This document shows, piece by piece, positions 35,944-43,887 of a stretch of DNA of 64,000 bases. The stretch is from positions 1 through 64,000 of the forward strand of contig JBMOPO010000026.1 of assembly GCA_049325095.1 (NCBI GenBank). The letters run 5' to 3'. This DNA is from JAGPUQ01 sp049325095 (GTDB lineage Bacteria > Pseudomonadota > Gammaproteobacteria > Pseudomonadales > Porticoccaceae). The position numbers and the translations under genes are program-made. Below the pieces are notes generated by a model. That model did not search any database, had not been told where the DNA came from, and saw only the letters and a list, made by a program, of their open reading frames with translations. Positions within the stretch are counted from its first letter, which is position 1, and the number at the start of each line of letters is the position of its first letter.

Positions 35944-36606
35944 GTGCCTGCAGCAAACGACAGCCGGAAGCCGGGCGCCACGGATGGTAACAGCGCCCTC
36001 CCCCGCCCGCCAAACCGGGTCGCCGGACCGGCGCTGCGCGAGCTGCTGGCCGAGGTGCGGGCCTGCGCGCACTGCACCGATCTGCCGCTCGGGCCACGCC
36101 CGGTGCTGCGGGCGGCGGCGAGCGCCCGGGTGCTGATCGTGGGCCAGGCCCCGGGCACCCGGGTGCATGCCAGCGGCATTCCCTGGGACGATCCCAGCGG
36201 CGACCGCCTGCGCACCTGGCTCGGCCTCGACAGGACGGTTTTCTATGACGAGTCCCGGATCGCCATCGTGCCCATGGGCCTGTGTTACCCGGGCCGCGGG
36301 CGGGGCGGCGATCTGCCCCCGCGCCCCGAGTGCGCGCCGCGCTGGCACCGGCGAATTCTCGACCTGCTGCCCAATTTGCAATTGAAACTCTTGATCGGCC
36401 GCTACGCCCAGGAGTATTACCTCGGCCACCGCGGGGAATCGCTGGCGGCGCGCATCCGCAACTGGCCGCTGGCGGATGCGGAAGTGTTGCCGCTGGTCCA
36501 CCCCTCGCCGCGCAACCGGCGCTGGCTGGCGCGCAATCCCTGGTTCGAGGCCGAGGTGGTGCCCGTGCTGCGCGAGCGCGTGCGGCGCTGTCTGGCCGGG
36601 CGGTGA
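35944..36606 (+). CDS. Uracil-DNA glycosylase-family protein
   Basis: A 220-residue protein with the UDG superfamily pattern: RACAHCTDLPLGPRPVLRA at the start, then VLIVGQAPGTRVHASGIPWD (motif 1, GQAPG), and the late motif LVHPSPRNRRW (HPSP...N). Such proteins remove uracil from DNA or, in some branches, remain uncharacterised. There are no visible 4Fe-4S cysteines beyond Cys-x-x-Cys near residue 40. GTG 35944 lies five bases from the gcvP start; GGGAGAGG upstream may serve as ribosome site. The first 30 residues are poorly conserved, so a later start is possible. Confidence 0.85.
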   Translation: MPAANDSRKPGATDGNSALPRPPNRVAGPALRELLAEVRACAHCTDLPLGPRPVLRAAASARVLIVGQAPGTRVHASGIPWDDPSGDRLRTWLGLDRTVFYDESRIAIVPMGLCYPGRGRGGDLPPRPECAPRWHRRILDLLPNLQLKLLIGRYAQEYYLGHRGESLAARIRNWPLADAEVLPLVHPSPRNRRWLARNPWFEAEVVPVLRERVRRCLAGR

Positions 36607-36646
36607 GCGCCGCCACTTTGGCCGGCGCGCGGACCCGGGTATCGGA

Positions 36647-36793
36647 GGCTGTTGAACAAGCCCATCCATGGGCTTTGTCAATTCGCTTTGCTGCGGCACA
36701 TATCCGCAGCTCGCTCCGAAAATCAAACAGTTGCGCGTTTGATTTTCGATGCGGCGCCGCCCTGCGGCGCCTGGCAGGGCGTTTTTCAACGCC
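36647..36793 (+). repeat. Modular hairpin repeat, copy 2 (longest)
   Basis: Module 1 is GGCTGTTGAACAAGCCC with GGGCTTTGTCAA (36647-36681). Then comes CGCTTTGCTGCGG. Module 2 is a perfect twelve-pair stem CGAAAATCAAAC / GTTTGATTTTCG (36717-36748). Module 3 is GGCGCC / GGCGCC (about 36753-36771). Module 4 is CTGGCAGGGCGTTTTTCAACGCC (to 36793). It lies between the glycosylase and HD-GYP genes and could end transcription of the former. Confidence 0.88.
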
Positions 36794-36861
36794 TTGATAG
36801 TGCGGCGACCGCGCTGCTGTTACAGTTTCCGGCGTCGCGAGGACGATGCAAAGGGACGGCG

Positions 36862-38196
36862 ATGACAGATCCATTCGGGACCGAGAAGCGCGAGTACGCC
36901 CCGGAGAACCTGGTTCAGGTTCCCGCCGCCAAGGTGGAGATCGGCATGTTCGTCGCCGAGCTCGACCGGCCCTGGATCGAGACCCCCTTTCTGCTCCAGG
37001 GTTTCGAGGTGCGCAGCCGCAGCCAGATCCGGACGCTGATGAATTACTGTCAGCACGTCTATGTGCTCAAGGAAGGCGCGCCGCGCAAGGTGGCGCAGGC
37101 CAATCTTCCCCGGCTGGAGCCGCCGCCGAAAAAGAACACCGGGACCCTGTTGCCCAGGGCACTGGCCAAACGCAAGGTGCACGCCAAACGGCCGGTGCTG
37201 CGTTCGCGCCCGCCCTACGAAGCCGGCAACCCGGTCCGTGCGGAGCATGCCGTCGCCCGCCGGGCCCTGGAGGGCGGGCGGGTCAACATCAAGGCGCTGC
37301 TGCAGTCCGCCCAGACCGGGCAGATGCTGGATACCGACCTGGCCGAAGCGACGGTGGCCAGTTGCGTGAACACCATCCTCGCCAATCCGGAGGCCATGCT
37401 CTGGATGACCAGGATCAAGCATCGCAACGATTACACCGCCGAGCACTGCCTCAACGTCTGCGTGCTGGCGATCGCCTTCGGCCGACACCTGCGCATGGAG
37501 GAGCGCGAGCTGCACCTGCTCGGGCTGTGCGGGCTGCTGCACGACGTGGGCAAGATGCAGATCCCCCCGGAGATTCTCGACAAACCGGGGCGCCTCACCC
37601 TGGAGGAGTTCGAGATCATGAAGGGGCACACCCTGGCCGGTTACCGGTTGTTGGGGGAAAGCGGAGAGCGCTTGCCGGAACTGGCGCTCGATGTCGCCCT
37701 CAACCACCATGAACGGCCGGACGGCAGCGGCTACCCGCGCGGTTTGAGGCGGGACGAGCTGGCCGAATTCAGCCGCATCATCGCCATCGTCGACACCTAC
37801 GACGCCATCACCAGCAATCGCTGCTACGCCCCGGAACAGCCGTCCGCGGATGCGCAGAAAATCATTTTTCAGAACCGCGGTGGCCAATTCGACGAAGAAC
37901 TCGCCCTGCATTTCATCCAGGCGATCGGGCCCTATCCGCCGGGTACCCTGGTGGAGCTGCGCAACGGGATGGTGGGCATCGTGCTCGCCGGCAAACCCAG
38001 GTTCCGGCATCTGCCCACCGTGCTGCTGCTGCGCGATGCCGACAAAAGCCCCATCGAAGAGCGCACCGTCGAACTCGACCGCACGGATTCCGGCGAGTTG
38101 AGCAAGGAGTTTCTGATCCGGCGCACCCATCCCGACGGCAGTTTCGGGCTGTCGGTGCGGGATTACCGGGTCAGGGACGAGCCCATATTTCTTTAA
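36862..38196 (+). CDS. HD-GYP domain protein with N-terminal DUF3391, c-di-GMP phosphodiesterase
   Basis: A 444-residue cytosolic protein. The N-terminal DUF3391 region reads VEIGMFVAELDRPWIETPFL. The HD-GYP domain keeps the metal ligands: HRNDYTAEHCLNV, LLHDVGKMQIP (near residue 226), MKGHTLAGY, NHHERPDGSGYPRGL and IVDTYDAITSNRCY. These proteins hydrolyse cyclic di-GMP and regulate motility and biofilm. ATG 36862 has AAGGGA upstream; the longer frame reaches into the repeat element and is not real. A C-terminal PilZ-like extension of about 90 residues follows. Its stop shares TTAA with the convergent greB stop. Confidence 0.95.
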   Translation: MTDPFGTEKREYAPENLVQVPAAKVEIGMFVAELDRPWIETPFLLQGFEVRSRSQIRTLMNYCQHVYVLKEGAPRKVAQANLPRLEPPPKKNTGTLLPRALAKRKVHAKRPVLRSRPPYEAGNPVRAEHAVARRALEGGRVNIKALLQSAQTGQMLDTDLAEATVASCVNTILANPEAMLWMTRIKHRNDYTAEHCLNVCVLAIAFGRHLRMEERELHLLGLCGLLHDVGKMQIPPEILDKPGRLTLEEFEIMKGHTLAGYRLLGESGERLPELALDVALNHHERPDGSGYPRGLRRDELAEFSRIIAIVDTYDAITSNRCYAPEQPSADAQKIIFQNRGGQFDEELALHFIQAIGPYPPGTLVELRNGMVGIVLAGKPRFRHLPTVLLLRDADKSPIEERTVELDRTDSGELSKEFLIRRTHPDGSFGLSVRDYRVRDEPIFL

Positions 38197-38756
38197 TCTG
38201 CCGGCGAATCCCGCCGCCGCACCCGGCCGCCCGCGTCACCGCAGCGCAGCGCGCCGGCGGCGCCGGGCCCGGCCGGGTAGTCGATCGCCAGGATTTCCAG
38301 CGGGCCGTTGTCCCTGACCTGAACCCGGTCGCCCACCTGCCGGCCCAGCAGGGCTCGCGCCAGGGGTGCATCGATGCTGATCCGGTTGCGGGCGGGGTCG
38401 ATCTCGTCGGCACCCACCAGGCGATGGCTCTGGATGCGGCCGGCGGCGTCGGCCAGGGTCACCCGGGCGCCGAACCGAACCCGGGTGGGATCGGCCGGCG
38501 GGGTGTCCACCACCACCAGTTCCGCCAGCCGGCGGCGCAGATAGCGCACCCGGCGATCGATTTCCCGCAGCCGCCGTTTGCCGTAGAGATAGTCGCCGTT
38601 CTCCGACCGATCGCCGTTGGCGGCTGCCGCCCGCACCTGGACGACGACCGCCGGGCGTTCCCGGCGCCAGAGGCGGTCGAGTTCGGCGCGCAGCGCGGCG
38701 GCGCCCGCCGGCGTGATGTAGGGGGAACTCGCCGCCTGCGGCGGGCACCTGGCCAT
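38193..38756 (-). CDS. greB: Transcription elongation factor GreB-type
   Basis: A 187-residue GreA/GreB-family factor that reactivates backtracked RNA polymerase by stimulating transcript cleavage. The N-terminal coiled coil begins YITPAGAAALRAELDRLWR, and its tip NGDRSENGDYLYGKRRLRE carries the acidic residues that reach the polymerase active site. The C-terminal FKBP-like domain follows. The spelling YLYGKRRLREID is GreB rather than GreA. The C-terminus is about 20 residues longer than usual and Arg-rich. The stop overlaps that of the HD-GYP gene. Confidence 0.92.
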   Translation of the reverse strand: MARCPPQAASSPYITPAGAAALRAELDRLWRRERPAVVVQVRAAAANGDRSENGDYLYGKRRLREIDRRVRYLRRRLAELVVVDTPPADPTRVRFGARVTLADAAGRIQSHRLVGADEIDPARNRISIDAPLARALLGRQVGDRVQVRDNGPLEILAIDYPAGPGAAGALRCGDAGGRVRRRDSPAD

Positions 38757-38775
38757 GGGTCGGACCCTGACAGTC

Positions 38776-39906
38776 TCAGTCCACCGGCAGTTGGAACAAC
38801 TGCTTCACGTTGTCGTGGACGATGGCGTTGCGCTGCGCCTCGGTCAGATGCGCCATCTGCTGGGCGAGAACCTTCTGCGACCGCGGATAGGTGGAATCCG
38901 TGTGCGGATAGTCGCTGGCCCAGATCAGCCGGCCGCTGTCGGCCAGCGCCCGCTCGCCCACCAGGATTTCGGTCTGGTACGCCGTGGCGTCGTCCTGGAA
39001 GGTGAACCAGATGTTGTCGGCGACGTAACTGCTGGGCGGCCTGGAGATGATGCGCTCCAGTCCGGTGCCCAGGCGGTCGGCCGCGTGGTCGGCGCGGTAC
39101 ATGTAGTGCGGCACCCAGCCGGCGTCGCCCTCGGCGACCACCATGCGCAGTTTGGGGTGGCGCTCGAAGACGCCGCCGAACACGAACAGCCCCATGATGT
39201 TCTGCACGCCGCGGATGATGTTCATGAAACCGTTGGCGGCGTGGCCGCGCTCGGCGCGGAAGGCGCTGCGCACGTCGTGGTCCTTCATGGTCAGGATGTG
39301 AAAGCAGATGGGCAGTTCCAGATCCACGGCGCACTCCCAGAGTGCGTCGTAATCGGGGTGGTCGTAATCCTCGTGCTGGGGGTTGCCGGCCATCATCATG
39401 CCCACCATGCCCATCTCCTTGGCGGCCCGGAAATCGGCGATGGCGGCATCCACGGATTCCACGGCGGTCTGGGCGAGGCCGAACAGGCGCCGGGGGTGGG
39501 CCGCGCAGAATTCCGCCAGCCAGCGGTTGTAAGCGTGGAAGCAGGCGGACTTGTAGGCGAAATCCGGATGGCCGCAGAGCACCATGCCCACCGAGGCGTA
39601 GATGATCTCGGCGCAGACGTTCTCCTGGTCCTGGATCTCGAGCCGCGCATCCGGGTCCCAGCTGGCGCGGGCGATCTGGTCGAAGTTGGCCTTGCGCTGG
39701 GCGCGCAACTGGGCCGGGGGAATGCCGGCGCCGGCCAGCAGGCCCAGCGGCAGGCTGTGCTTCATGCCGGGGATGGTGAAGGCGTCGACGCCCTCGCTGT
39801 TCTTTTCCAGGCGCGGCGCCGAGGCGCGGAATTGGGGGTCGATGTAATCCACATAGCAGTTCGGCGGTTCGACGATATGGGAGTCGGCGGAGATCAGGGG
39901 TTTCAT
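38776..39906 (-). CDS. Amidohydrolase 2-family (ACMSD-like) metal-dependent hydrolase
   Basis: A 376-residue TIM-barrel hydrolase of the PF04909 family, whose members include decarboxylases of aromatic acids and lactone hydrolases. The N-terminal DSHIVEPP replaces the usual HxH motif with a single His. His residues in CFHILTMKDHDVR and the late Asp in IWASDYPHTDSTYP are the other metal-site candidates. Members with this pattern (ISADSHIVEPPNCYVDYI) are frequent in aromatic and steroid degraders. ATG 39906 follows GAGGACCCACACC. The substrate is not determined. Confidence 0.9.
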   Translation of the reverse strand: MKPLISADSHIVEPPNCYVDYIDPQFRASAPRLEKNSEGVDAFTIPGMKHSLPLGLLAGAGIPPAQLRAQRKANFDQIARASWDPDARLEIQDQENVCAEIIYASVGMVLCGHPDFAYKSACFHAYNRWLAEFCAAHPRRLFGLAQTAVESVDAAIADFRAAKEMGMVGMMMAGNPQHEDYDHPDYDALWECAVDLELPICFHILTMKDHDVRSAFRAERGHAANGFMNIIRGVQNIMGLFVFGGVFERHPKLRMVVAEGDAGWVPHYMYRADHAADRLGTGLERIISRPPSSYVADNIWFTFQDDATAYQTEILVGERALADSGRLIWASDYPHTDSTYPRSQKVLAQQMAHLTEAQRNAIVHDNVKQLFQLPVD

Positions 39907-40022
39907 GGTGTGGGTCCTCGGATGGTTGGGATGATGGCTGGCCGCGCCGGAGGGGCGCGGCGGGCGAACCGGAATGGGTCCGAGTCTAGCACCGGGCGCG
40001 CCAAAAAACGGCGCCGCCCGCC

Positions 40023-40059
40023 TTGACCTCGATCAGGCGCGGCGCGCGTCCCCTATAAT
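40023..40059 (+). promoter_or_regulatory. TATAAT box with an upstream FNR/CRP-like dyad
   Basis: A perfect TATAAT at 40054-40059 lies 33 bases before the ureohydrolase start. The -35 position (17-base spacing) reads GATCAG, a poor match. That hexamer is part of TTGACCTCGATCAG (40023-40036), a near match to the FNR consensus TTGAT-N4-ATCAA. An activator-dependent promoter is a reasonable guess. A similar TTGACC-N2-GATCAG occurs at 58604-58617. Confidence 0.4.
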
Positions 40060-40092
40060 CCGCACCTCCAGCGCGCCCCGCCGGCCGAAACC

Positions 40093-40974
40093 ATGAGCCC
40101 GCCGCCCTATCCCCGCTTCCTCGGTTCGGAAATCGACGATACGCCGCCCGAGCGGGCGGCCTTCCACGTCATTCCGGTGCCCCTCGAGCGTTCGACCTCC
40201 TATGGCGGCGGCACCCGCGAGGGACCGCGCGCGATCCTCGCAGCGTCGCAACAGCTCGAAACCTGGGACGGCGAGAGCAATCCCTCGCTGCTTGGCATTC
40301 ACACCCAGCCAGCCGTGGCGGTGGATGGCGACATCGAAGCCGTGATGGAAGCCATCGCCGCGGCCACCGAAGCGGCGGTGCGTGCCGGCGCCCTGCCGGT
40401 GGCGATCGGCGGTGAGCACACGGTCACCTGCGGCCTGGTACGCGGTCTGCTGCGCAGCGGCATCGGTCCGTTCGGCGTGGTCCAGATCGACGCCCACGCC
40501 GATCTGCGCGACCGCTACGAGGGCAATCCCTACAGTCACGCGTCGGTGATGCGACGCGTGGTGGAGGACGGCGTGCCGCTGTTTCAGCTCGGCGTGCGCG
40601 CCTGCTGCGAGGAGGAGCTGCGCGCGCGGCGCGACTTCGGCGTCAGCGCCATCGATGCCCGCGAGCTGGTGGTCGGCAACCGGATGACCCTGGAGTTGCC
40701 GGCGGATTTTCCGCAGCAGGTATTTTTCACGGTGGACGTGGACGGACTCGACCCCAGCGTGTTCCCCAGCACGGGGACGCCGGTTCCGGGCGGGCTGGGC
40801 TGGTACCAGACCCTGGCGCTGTTCGAGTCGGTGGCGCGCCAGCGCCGCATCATCGGTTTCGATGTCATGGAGTTCGCGCCCATCCCCGGCTTTCACGCCT
40901 ACGAATTCGCCGCCGCCCAGTTGATCTACAAGTTCATGGGCATCCTCCAGCGCGCTCGGCCCAGCGGGGCCTGA
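40093..40974 (+). CDS. speB: Agmatinase / ureohydrolase family protein
   Basis: A 293-residue binuclear manganese ureohydrolase. Metal ligands are in GGEHTVT (His), DAHADLRD (Asp-x-His-x-Asp) and VDVDGLDPSVFPSTGTPVPG (Asp-x-Asp). NPYSHASVMRR contributes the substrate-side His. The overall pattern is closest to agmatinase, which turns agmatine into putrescine and urea, but guanidinobutyrase or a related activity cannot be excluded by sequence alone. No ADC gene is nearby. It precedes the CoA-transferase gene by 55 bases, possibly co-transcribed. Confidence 0.88.
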   Translation: MSPPPYPRFLGSEIDDTPPERAAFHVIPVPLERSTSYGGGTREGPRAILAASQQLETWDGESNPSLLGIHTQPAVAVDGDIEAVMEAIAAATEAAVRAGALPVAIGGEHTVTCGLVRGLLRSGIGPFGVVQIDAHADLRDRYEGNPYSHASVMRRVVEDGVPLFQLGVRACCEEELRARRDFGVSAIDARELVVGNRMTLELPADFPQQVFFTVDVDGLDPSVFPSTGTPVPGGLGWYQTLALFESVARQRRIIGFDVMEFAPIPGFHAYEFAAAQLIYKFMGILQRARPSGA

Positions 40975-41029
40975 GGGCGGCGGTTTCGCCAGCGTTCGGT
41001 TTCGCGTTCCATCACGGGGGCAGTCGCCA

Positions 41030-42199
41030 ATGAAGCTCGAAGGTATCAGGGTGCTCGATCTGTCACTGTTTCTGCCCGGCCCGGCGCTCACCCAGATGAT
41101 GGCCGACCATGGCGCCGAGGTGATCAAGCTGGAGCCGGCCAACGGCGGCGAACCCAACCGGGAGATCGGCCCCAAGCGCGATGGCGTGTCCGTCTATTTC
41201 GCCAACACCCACCGCGGCAAGAAGAGCGTGCAGCTCAACCTCAAGCACCCGGCGGGCCTGGAGATGGCGCTGCGCCTGGCGGCGCGGGCCGATGTGGTGA
41301 TCGAGGCGTTCCGCCCCGGGGTGGTGGAGCGCCTGGGCATCGGCTACGAAGCGGTGCGGGCGCGCAATCCCGGCGTGGTCTATGCGTCCCTGTCGGCCTT
41401 CGGGCAGACCGGGCCCTATGTGAAGAAACCGGCCCACGATCTGGCCACCGAGGCCTACGCCGGCATTCTCAGCGCCAATCTGGGCTTCGACGGCAAGCCG
41501 GCCATCCCCGCCATCCCCAACGCCGACATGCTGTGCTCGATGATGGGCCTGTCGGCGGTGCTGATGGCGCTGCTGCGCCGCACCCGGACCGGGCAGGGCG
41601 ATTACATCGACCTGGCGATGATGGATGCCCTGATCGCCAGCATCCCCAACAATCTGGGCAGCGTGTTCGCCGAGAAGCGGCCGCCGGTGGTCAAGGACGA
41701 GCGCACCTGGGGCGGCTACGCCATGTACAACATCTACGAAACCGCCGACGGCAAGTACATAGTGCTCGGCGCGTCGGAGCTCCATTTCGCCAAAAATGTG
41801 CTGACCAAAATGGGCCGGCTCGATCTGCTGCCGTTCTGCGAACCGCCGCCCGGGCCCACCCAGCGGCCGGTGAAGGAGTTCTTCACCGAGACCTTCAGGA
41901 CCAGAACCCAGGCCGAGTGGATCGCCTGGTTCGAGGACGTGGATGCCGCCTTCGCGCCGGTCAACGACCTGCGTCAGGGTGTCGACGATCCCCAGGTGCG
42001 GGCCCGGGAGATGATCGTCGAGGACGAGCACGGCCGCGAACACCTCGGCATCCCGATCAAGTTTCGCAACGAACCCGGGCGCATCGACCCGCGCCCGCCG
42101 GCCCTGGGCGAGCACAATGAGGAACTGGCGCGCGCGGTGGGATTCACCGCCGACCAGATCCGCAGCATGCGCGACGAGGGTGCCTTCGGGTCCGGCTGA
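41030..42199 (+). CDS. CaiB/BaiF class III CoA-transferase
   Basis: A 389-residue family III CoA-transferase that moves CoA between carboxylic acids. The N-terminal LEGIRVLDLSLFLPGPALTQ and LGAEVIKLEP-like DHGAEVIKLEP are canonical. NLKHPAG, YASLSAFGQTGPYVKKPAHD follow, the last Asp (near residue 140) matching the catalytic Asp of formyl-CoA transferase. The C-terminal MIVEDEHGR and LGEHNEEL motifs are present. It could supply acyl-CoA to the dehydrogenases and thiolase in the window. Its substrate is unknown; a carnitine or aryl-acid substrate is possible. Confidence 0.94.
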   Translation: MKLEGIRVLDLSLFLPGPALTQMMADHGAEVIKLEPANGGEPNREIGPKRDGVSVYFANTHRGKKSVQLNLKHPAGLEMALRLAARADVVIEAFRPGVVERLGIGYEAVRARNPGVVYASLSAFGQTGPYVKKPAHDLATEAYAGILSANLGFDGKPAIPAIPNADMLCSMMGLSAVLMALLRRTRTGQGDYIDLAMMDALIASIPNNLGSVFAEKRPPVVKDERTWGGYAMYNIYETADGKYIVLGASELHFAKNVLTKMGRLDLLPFCEPPPGPTQRPVKEFFTETFRTRTQAEWIAWFEDVDAAFAPVNDLRQGVDDPQVRAREMIVEDEHGREHLGIPIKFRNEPGRIDPRPPALGEHNEELARAVGFTADQIRSMRDEGAFGSG

Positions 42200-42216
42200 C
42201 CGGCGTGCCGGTCGGG

Positions 42217-42510
42217 TCAGTGGTCGCGGATGCCCGCCGCCCGGCGCGCCCTGACGAGCGTGAAGGCGCAGGCCACGGCCTGATCGATGGCGCGCGGTCG
42301 GGCGACCGGTTCCCACTCGGTTGGAAAGAAGGCGAGATCCACGGCATGGCGGATATGGCGCGGCGGCAGCCGGTGCAGGGCGATACAGGCCATGTCCGCC
42401 TGCCTGCCTGCCGGCAGGCCAGCAGGTCGGCGTCGCTGCGCCAGGCGGCGCGGGCCGGGGCATCGAACACGGCCGGTTCCCGGGCCTGGCGGACGGAACT
42501 GAAATTCATG
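42217..42510 (-). pseudogene. ComFB-like protein gene interrupted by a 20-bp TGCC-rich insertion
   Basis: The 5' part from ATG 42510 reads MNFSSVRQAREPAVFDA to RSDADLLA. The 3' part in another frame reads DMACIALHRLPPRHIRHAVD then LAFFPTEWEP and ends at TGA 42217-42219. The second half matches the ComFB family (ACIALxRLPPRYIRH-type core), a group named for late competence but also found as c-di-GMP-linked regulators. The two frames are separated by 20 bases (42398-42417 on the plus strand) made of three TGCC units with a palindromic CCTGCCGGCAGG. Without them the protein reads straight through, DADLLADMACIAL. One more 4-base unit, or two fewer, would also restore the frame. A second start at the internal ATG (59 residues) is possible. 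Confidence 0.65.
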
Positions 42511-42541
42511 GGGGGCGCGCTCCGCGGCGACGGGGTGGCCG

Positions 42542-43366
42542 CTAGGCCGCGGGCCCGGCGATGCCGCACAGCTTTTCGGTGACCGCCCAGAGCCGCCTGC
42601 CGACGGCGCGGTCGTGCGAGCGGCGCGAGGACCTGGCCTCCTTGCCGTTGGCGAAGTACCGGCCGGTGACCTGTTCCAGTTCCGGGGCGCAGGCCAGGTG
42701 AATGCTGGTGCGGGCGCCCTTTTCCGGAGTGGCGATGAAGGGGGACAGCCAGCCGGGTATGCCGATGTTGGTCGCCACCGTGCCCGGATGCAGTGCGTTG
42801 ACCGTGACCCCGCTGCCGCGCAGCCGCTCGGCGAGCTCGTAGCCAAAGTGGAGCATGGCCAGCTTGGATTGGCCGTAGGCGCGCAGCATGCCGTAGCTGC
42901 GCTTGCACTGGAGGTCGTCGAAGTCGATGCGCGCCAACCGGTGCAGCCTGGAGGAGACCAGGATCACCCGCGCCGGGGCGCTGCGCCGCAGCAGGTCGAG
43001 CAGCAAATGGGTCAACAGGAAGGGCGCCAGGTGATGGACGGCGAGGTGCAGTTCGAAGCCGTCGGCCGAGACCTGCCGTTCCCTGCACATCAGGCCGGCG
43101 TTGTGGATCAGCAAGTCCAGCCGCGGGCAACCGGCCTGGATCTCCCCGGCCAGCCGGCGCACCTGGTCGAGTGACGCCAGATCGGCGACCAGCAGGCTGA
43201 TCTGGCCGTTGCCGGTGGCGGCGATGAGTTCGCGACGCGCGGCCTCGCCCTTGCTGCGGTCGCGGCACACCAGCACCACCCGGGCGCCCCGGTGCGCCAG
43301 GCCGCGGGCGGTTTCCAGGCCGATGCCGGAGTTGGCGCCGGTGATCACGCAGGTCTTGTTCTTCAT
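42542..43366 (-). CDS. Retinol dehydrogenase-like SDR oxidoreductase
   Basis: A 274-residue SDR. TGANSGIGLETARGLA is the cofactor loop near the N-terminus, and RDRSKGEAARREL after strand 2 carries Arg residues typical of NADP(H) preference. NAGLM is the structural motif, and the catalytic Ser and Tyr-x-x-x-Lys are in VSSRLHR and YGQSKLAML. The last part, LHPGTVATNIG, is typical of the RDH/WW-domain oxidoreductase-like group. The ATG at 43366 has no strong ribosome site. It follows the glutaredoxin gene after 29 bases on the same strand. The substrate is unknown. Confidence 0.9.
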   Translation of the reverse strand: MKNKTCVITGANSGIGLETARGLAHRGARVVLVCRDRSKGEAARRELIAATGNGQISLLVADLASLDQVRRLAGEIQAGCPRLDLLIHNAGLMCRERQVSADGFELHLAVHHLAPFLLTHLLLDLLRRSAPARVILVSSRLHRLARIDFDDLQCKRSYGMLRAYGQSKLAMLHFGYELAERLRGSGVTVNALHPGTVATNIGIPGWLSPFIATPEKGARTSIHLACAPELEQVTGRYFANGKEARSSRRSHDRAVGRRLWAVTEKLCGIAGPAA

Positions 43367-43395
43367 GTCGGTGTCGTCCCGCTTGCCGACCGGGG

Positions 43396-43818
43396 TCAGG
43401 GCGCCCCGTACTGCCGGTCGAACCGGGAGGCCGAAAAGCCGTCCATGCGCTGGCCGTCGATCAGGATGATGGGCACCCCGCGGCCGTTCATGCGCCGATA
43501 GTCGCGCCGGCCCTGGGCGGTGGTTTCGACGTCGTACTCGGTATAGGGGATGCCGCGCGCGCGGAAATGGGCGCGCGCCTGGCGGCAGAAGCCGCAGCGC
43601 TGCGTGCTGTAGAGCACCACCTCCCGGCGCGGCGCCGCCGGCCGGGCCGGGACGCTCTCGAGCAGGTTGGGTGCCGGCGCGACCTGACTGGGGACCGACG
43701 CTGCGGGCGGCCGGTCGCCGAAGTGGACGCGGCCCTGGGCGTCGGTCCACCGGTAGATGTCGCCGGCCCCCGCCGCGCCGGCGAGCAGCAGGCCGCTCAA
43801 CAGGGTCGCCAGCCGCAT
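43396..43818 (-). CDS. Exported DUF4124-glutaredoxin fusion
   Basis: A 140-residue protein with a signal peptide (MRLATLLSGLLLAGAAGAG), a short DUF4124 unit (DIYRWTDAQGRVHFGDRPP) and a C-terminal glutaredoxin domain with the redox motif CGFC in YSTQRCGFCRQAR. The cis-Pro site is GVPIILIDGQRMDGFS. It should act in the periplasm as a thiol oxidoreductase or as a disulfide sensor; DUF4124 is a short envelope module of unknown role. Fusions of this kind are frequent in gammaproteobacteria. It is followed by the SDR gene. Confidence 0.88.
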   Translation of the reverse strand: MRLATLLSGLLLAGAAGAGDIYRWTDAQGRVHFGDRPPAASVPSQVAPAPNLLESVPARPAAPRREVVLYSTQRCGFCRQARAHFRARGIPYTEYDVETTAQGRRDYRRMNGRGVPIILIDGQRMDGFSASRFDRQYGAP

Positions 43819-43887
43819 ACTGCCTCCGTGCTCCGTTCGCGATCGGCCCAGCTTAGGGCAAAGGGCCGGGGCGGAAAAGCCGCGCGG

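Noticed and set aside
33510..36215. A 901-codon open frame on the minus strand
   Set aside because: It is an out-of-frame reading of gcvP with a low-complexity Arg/Pro/Gly composition.
36652..36861. Upstream extension of the HD-GYP gene
   Set aside because: It reads through a repeat element; AAGGGA precedes ATG 36862.
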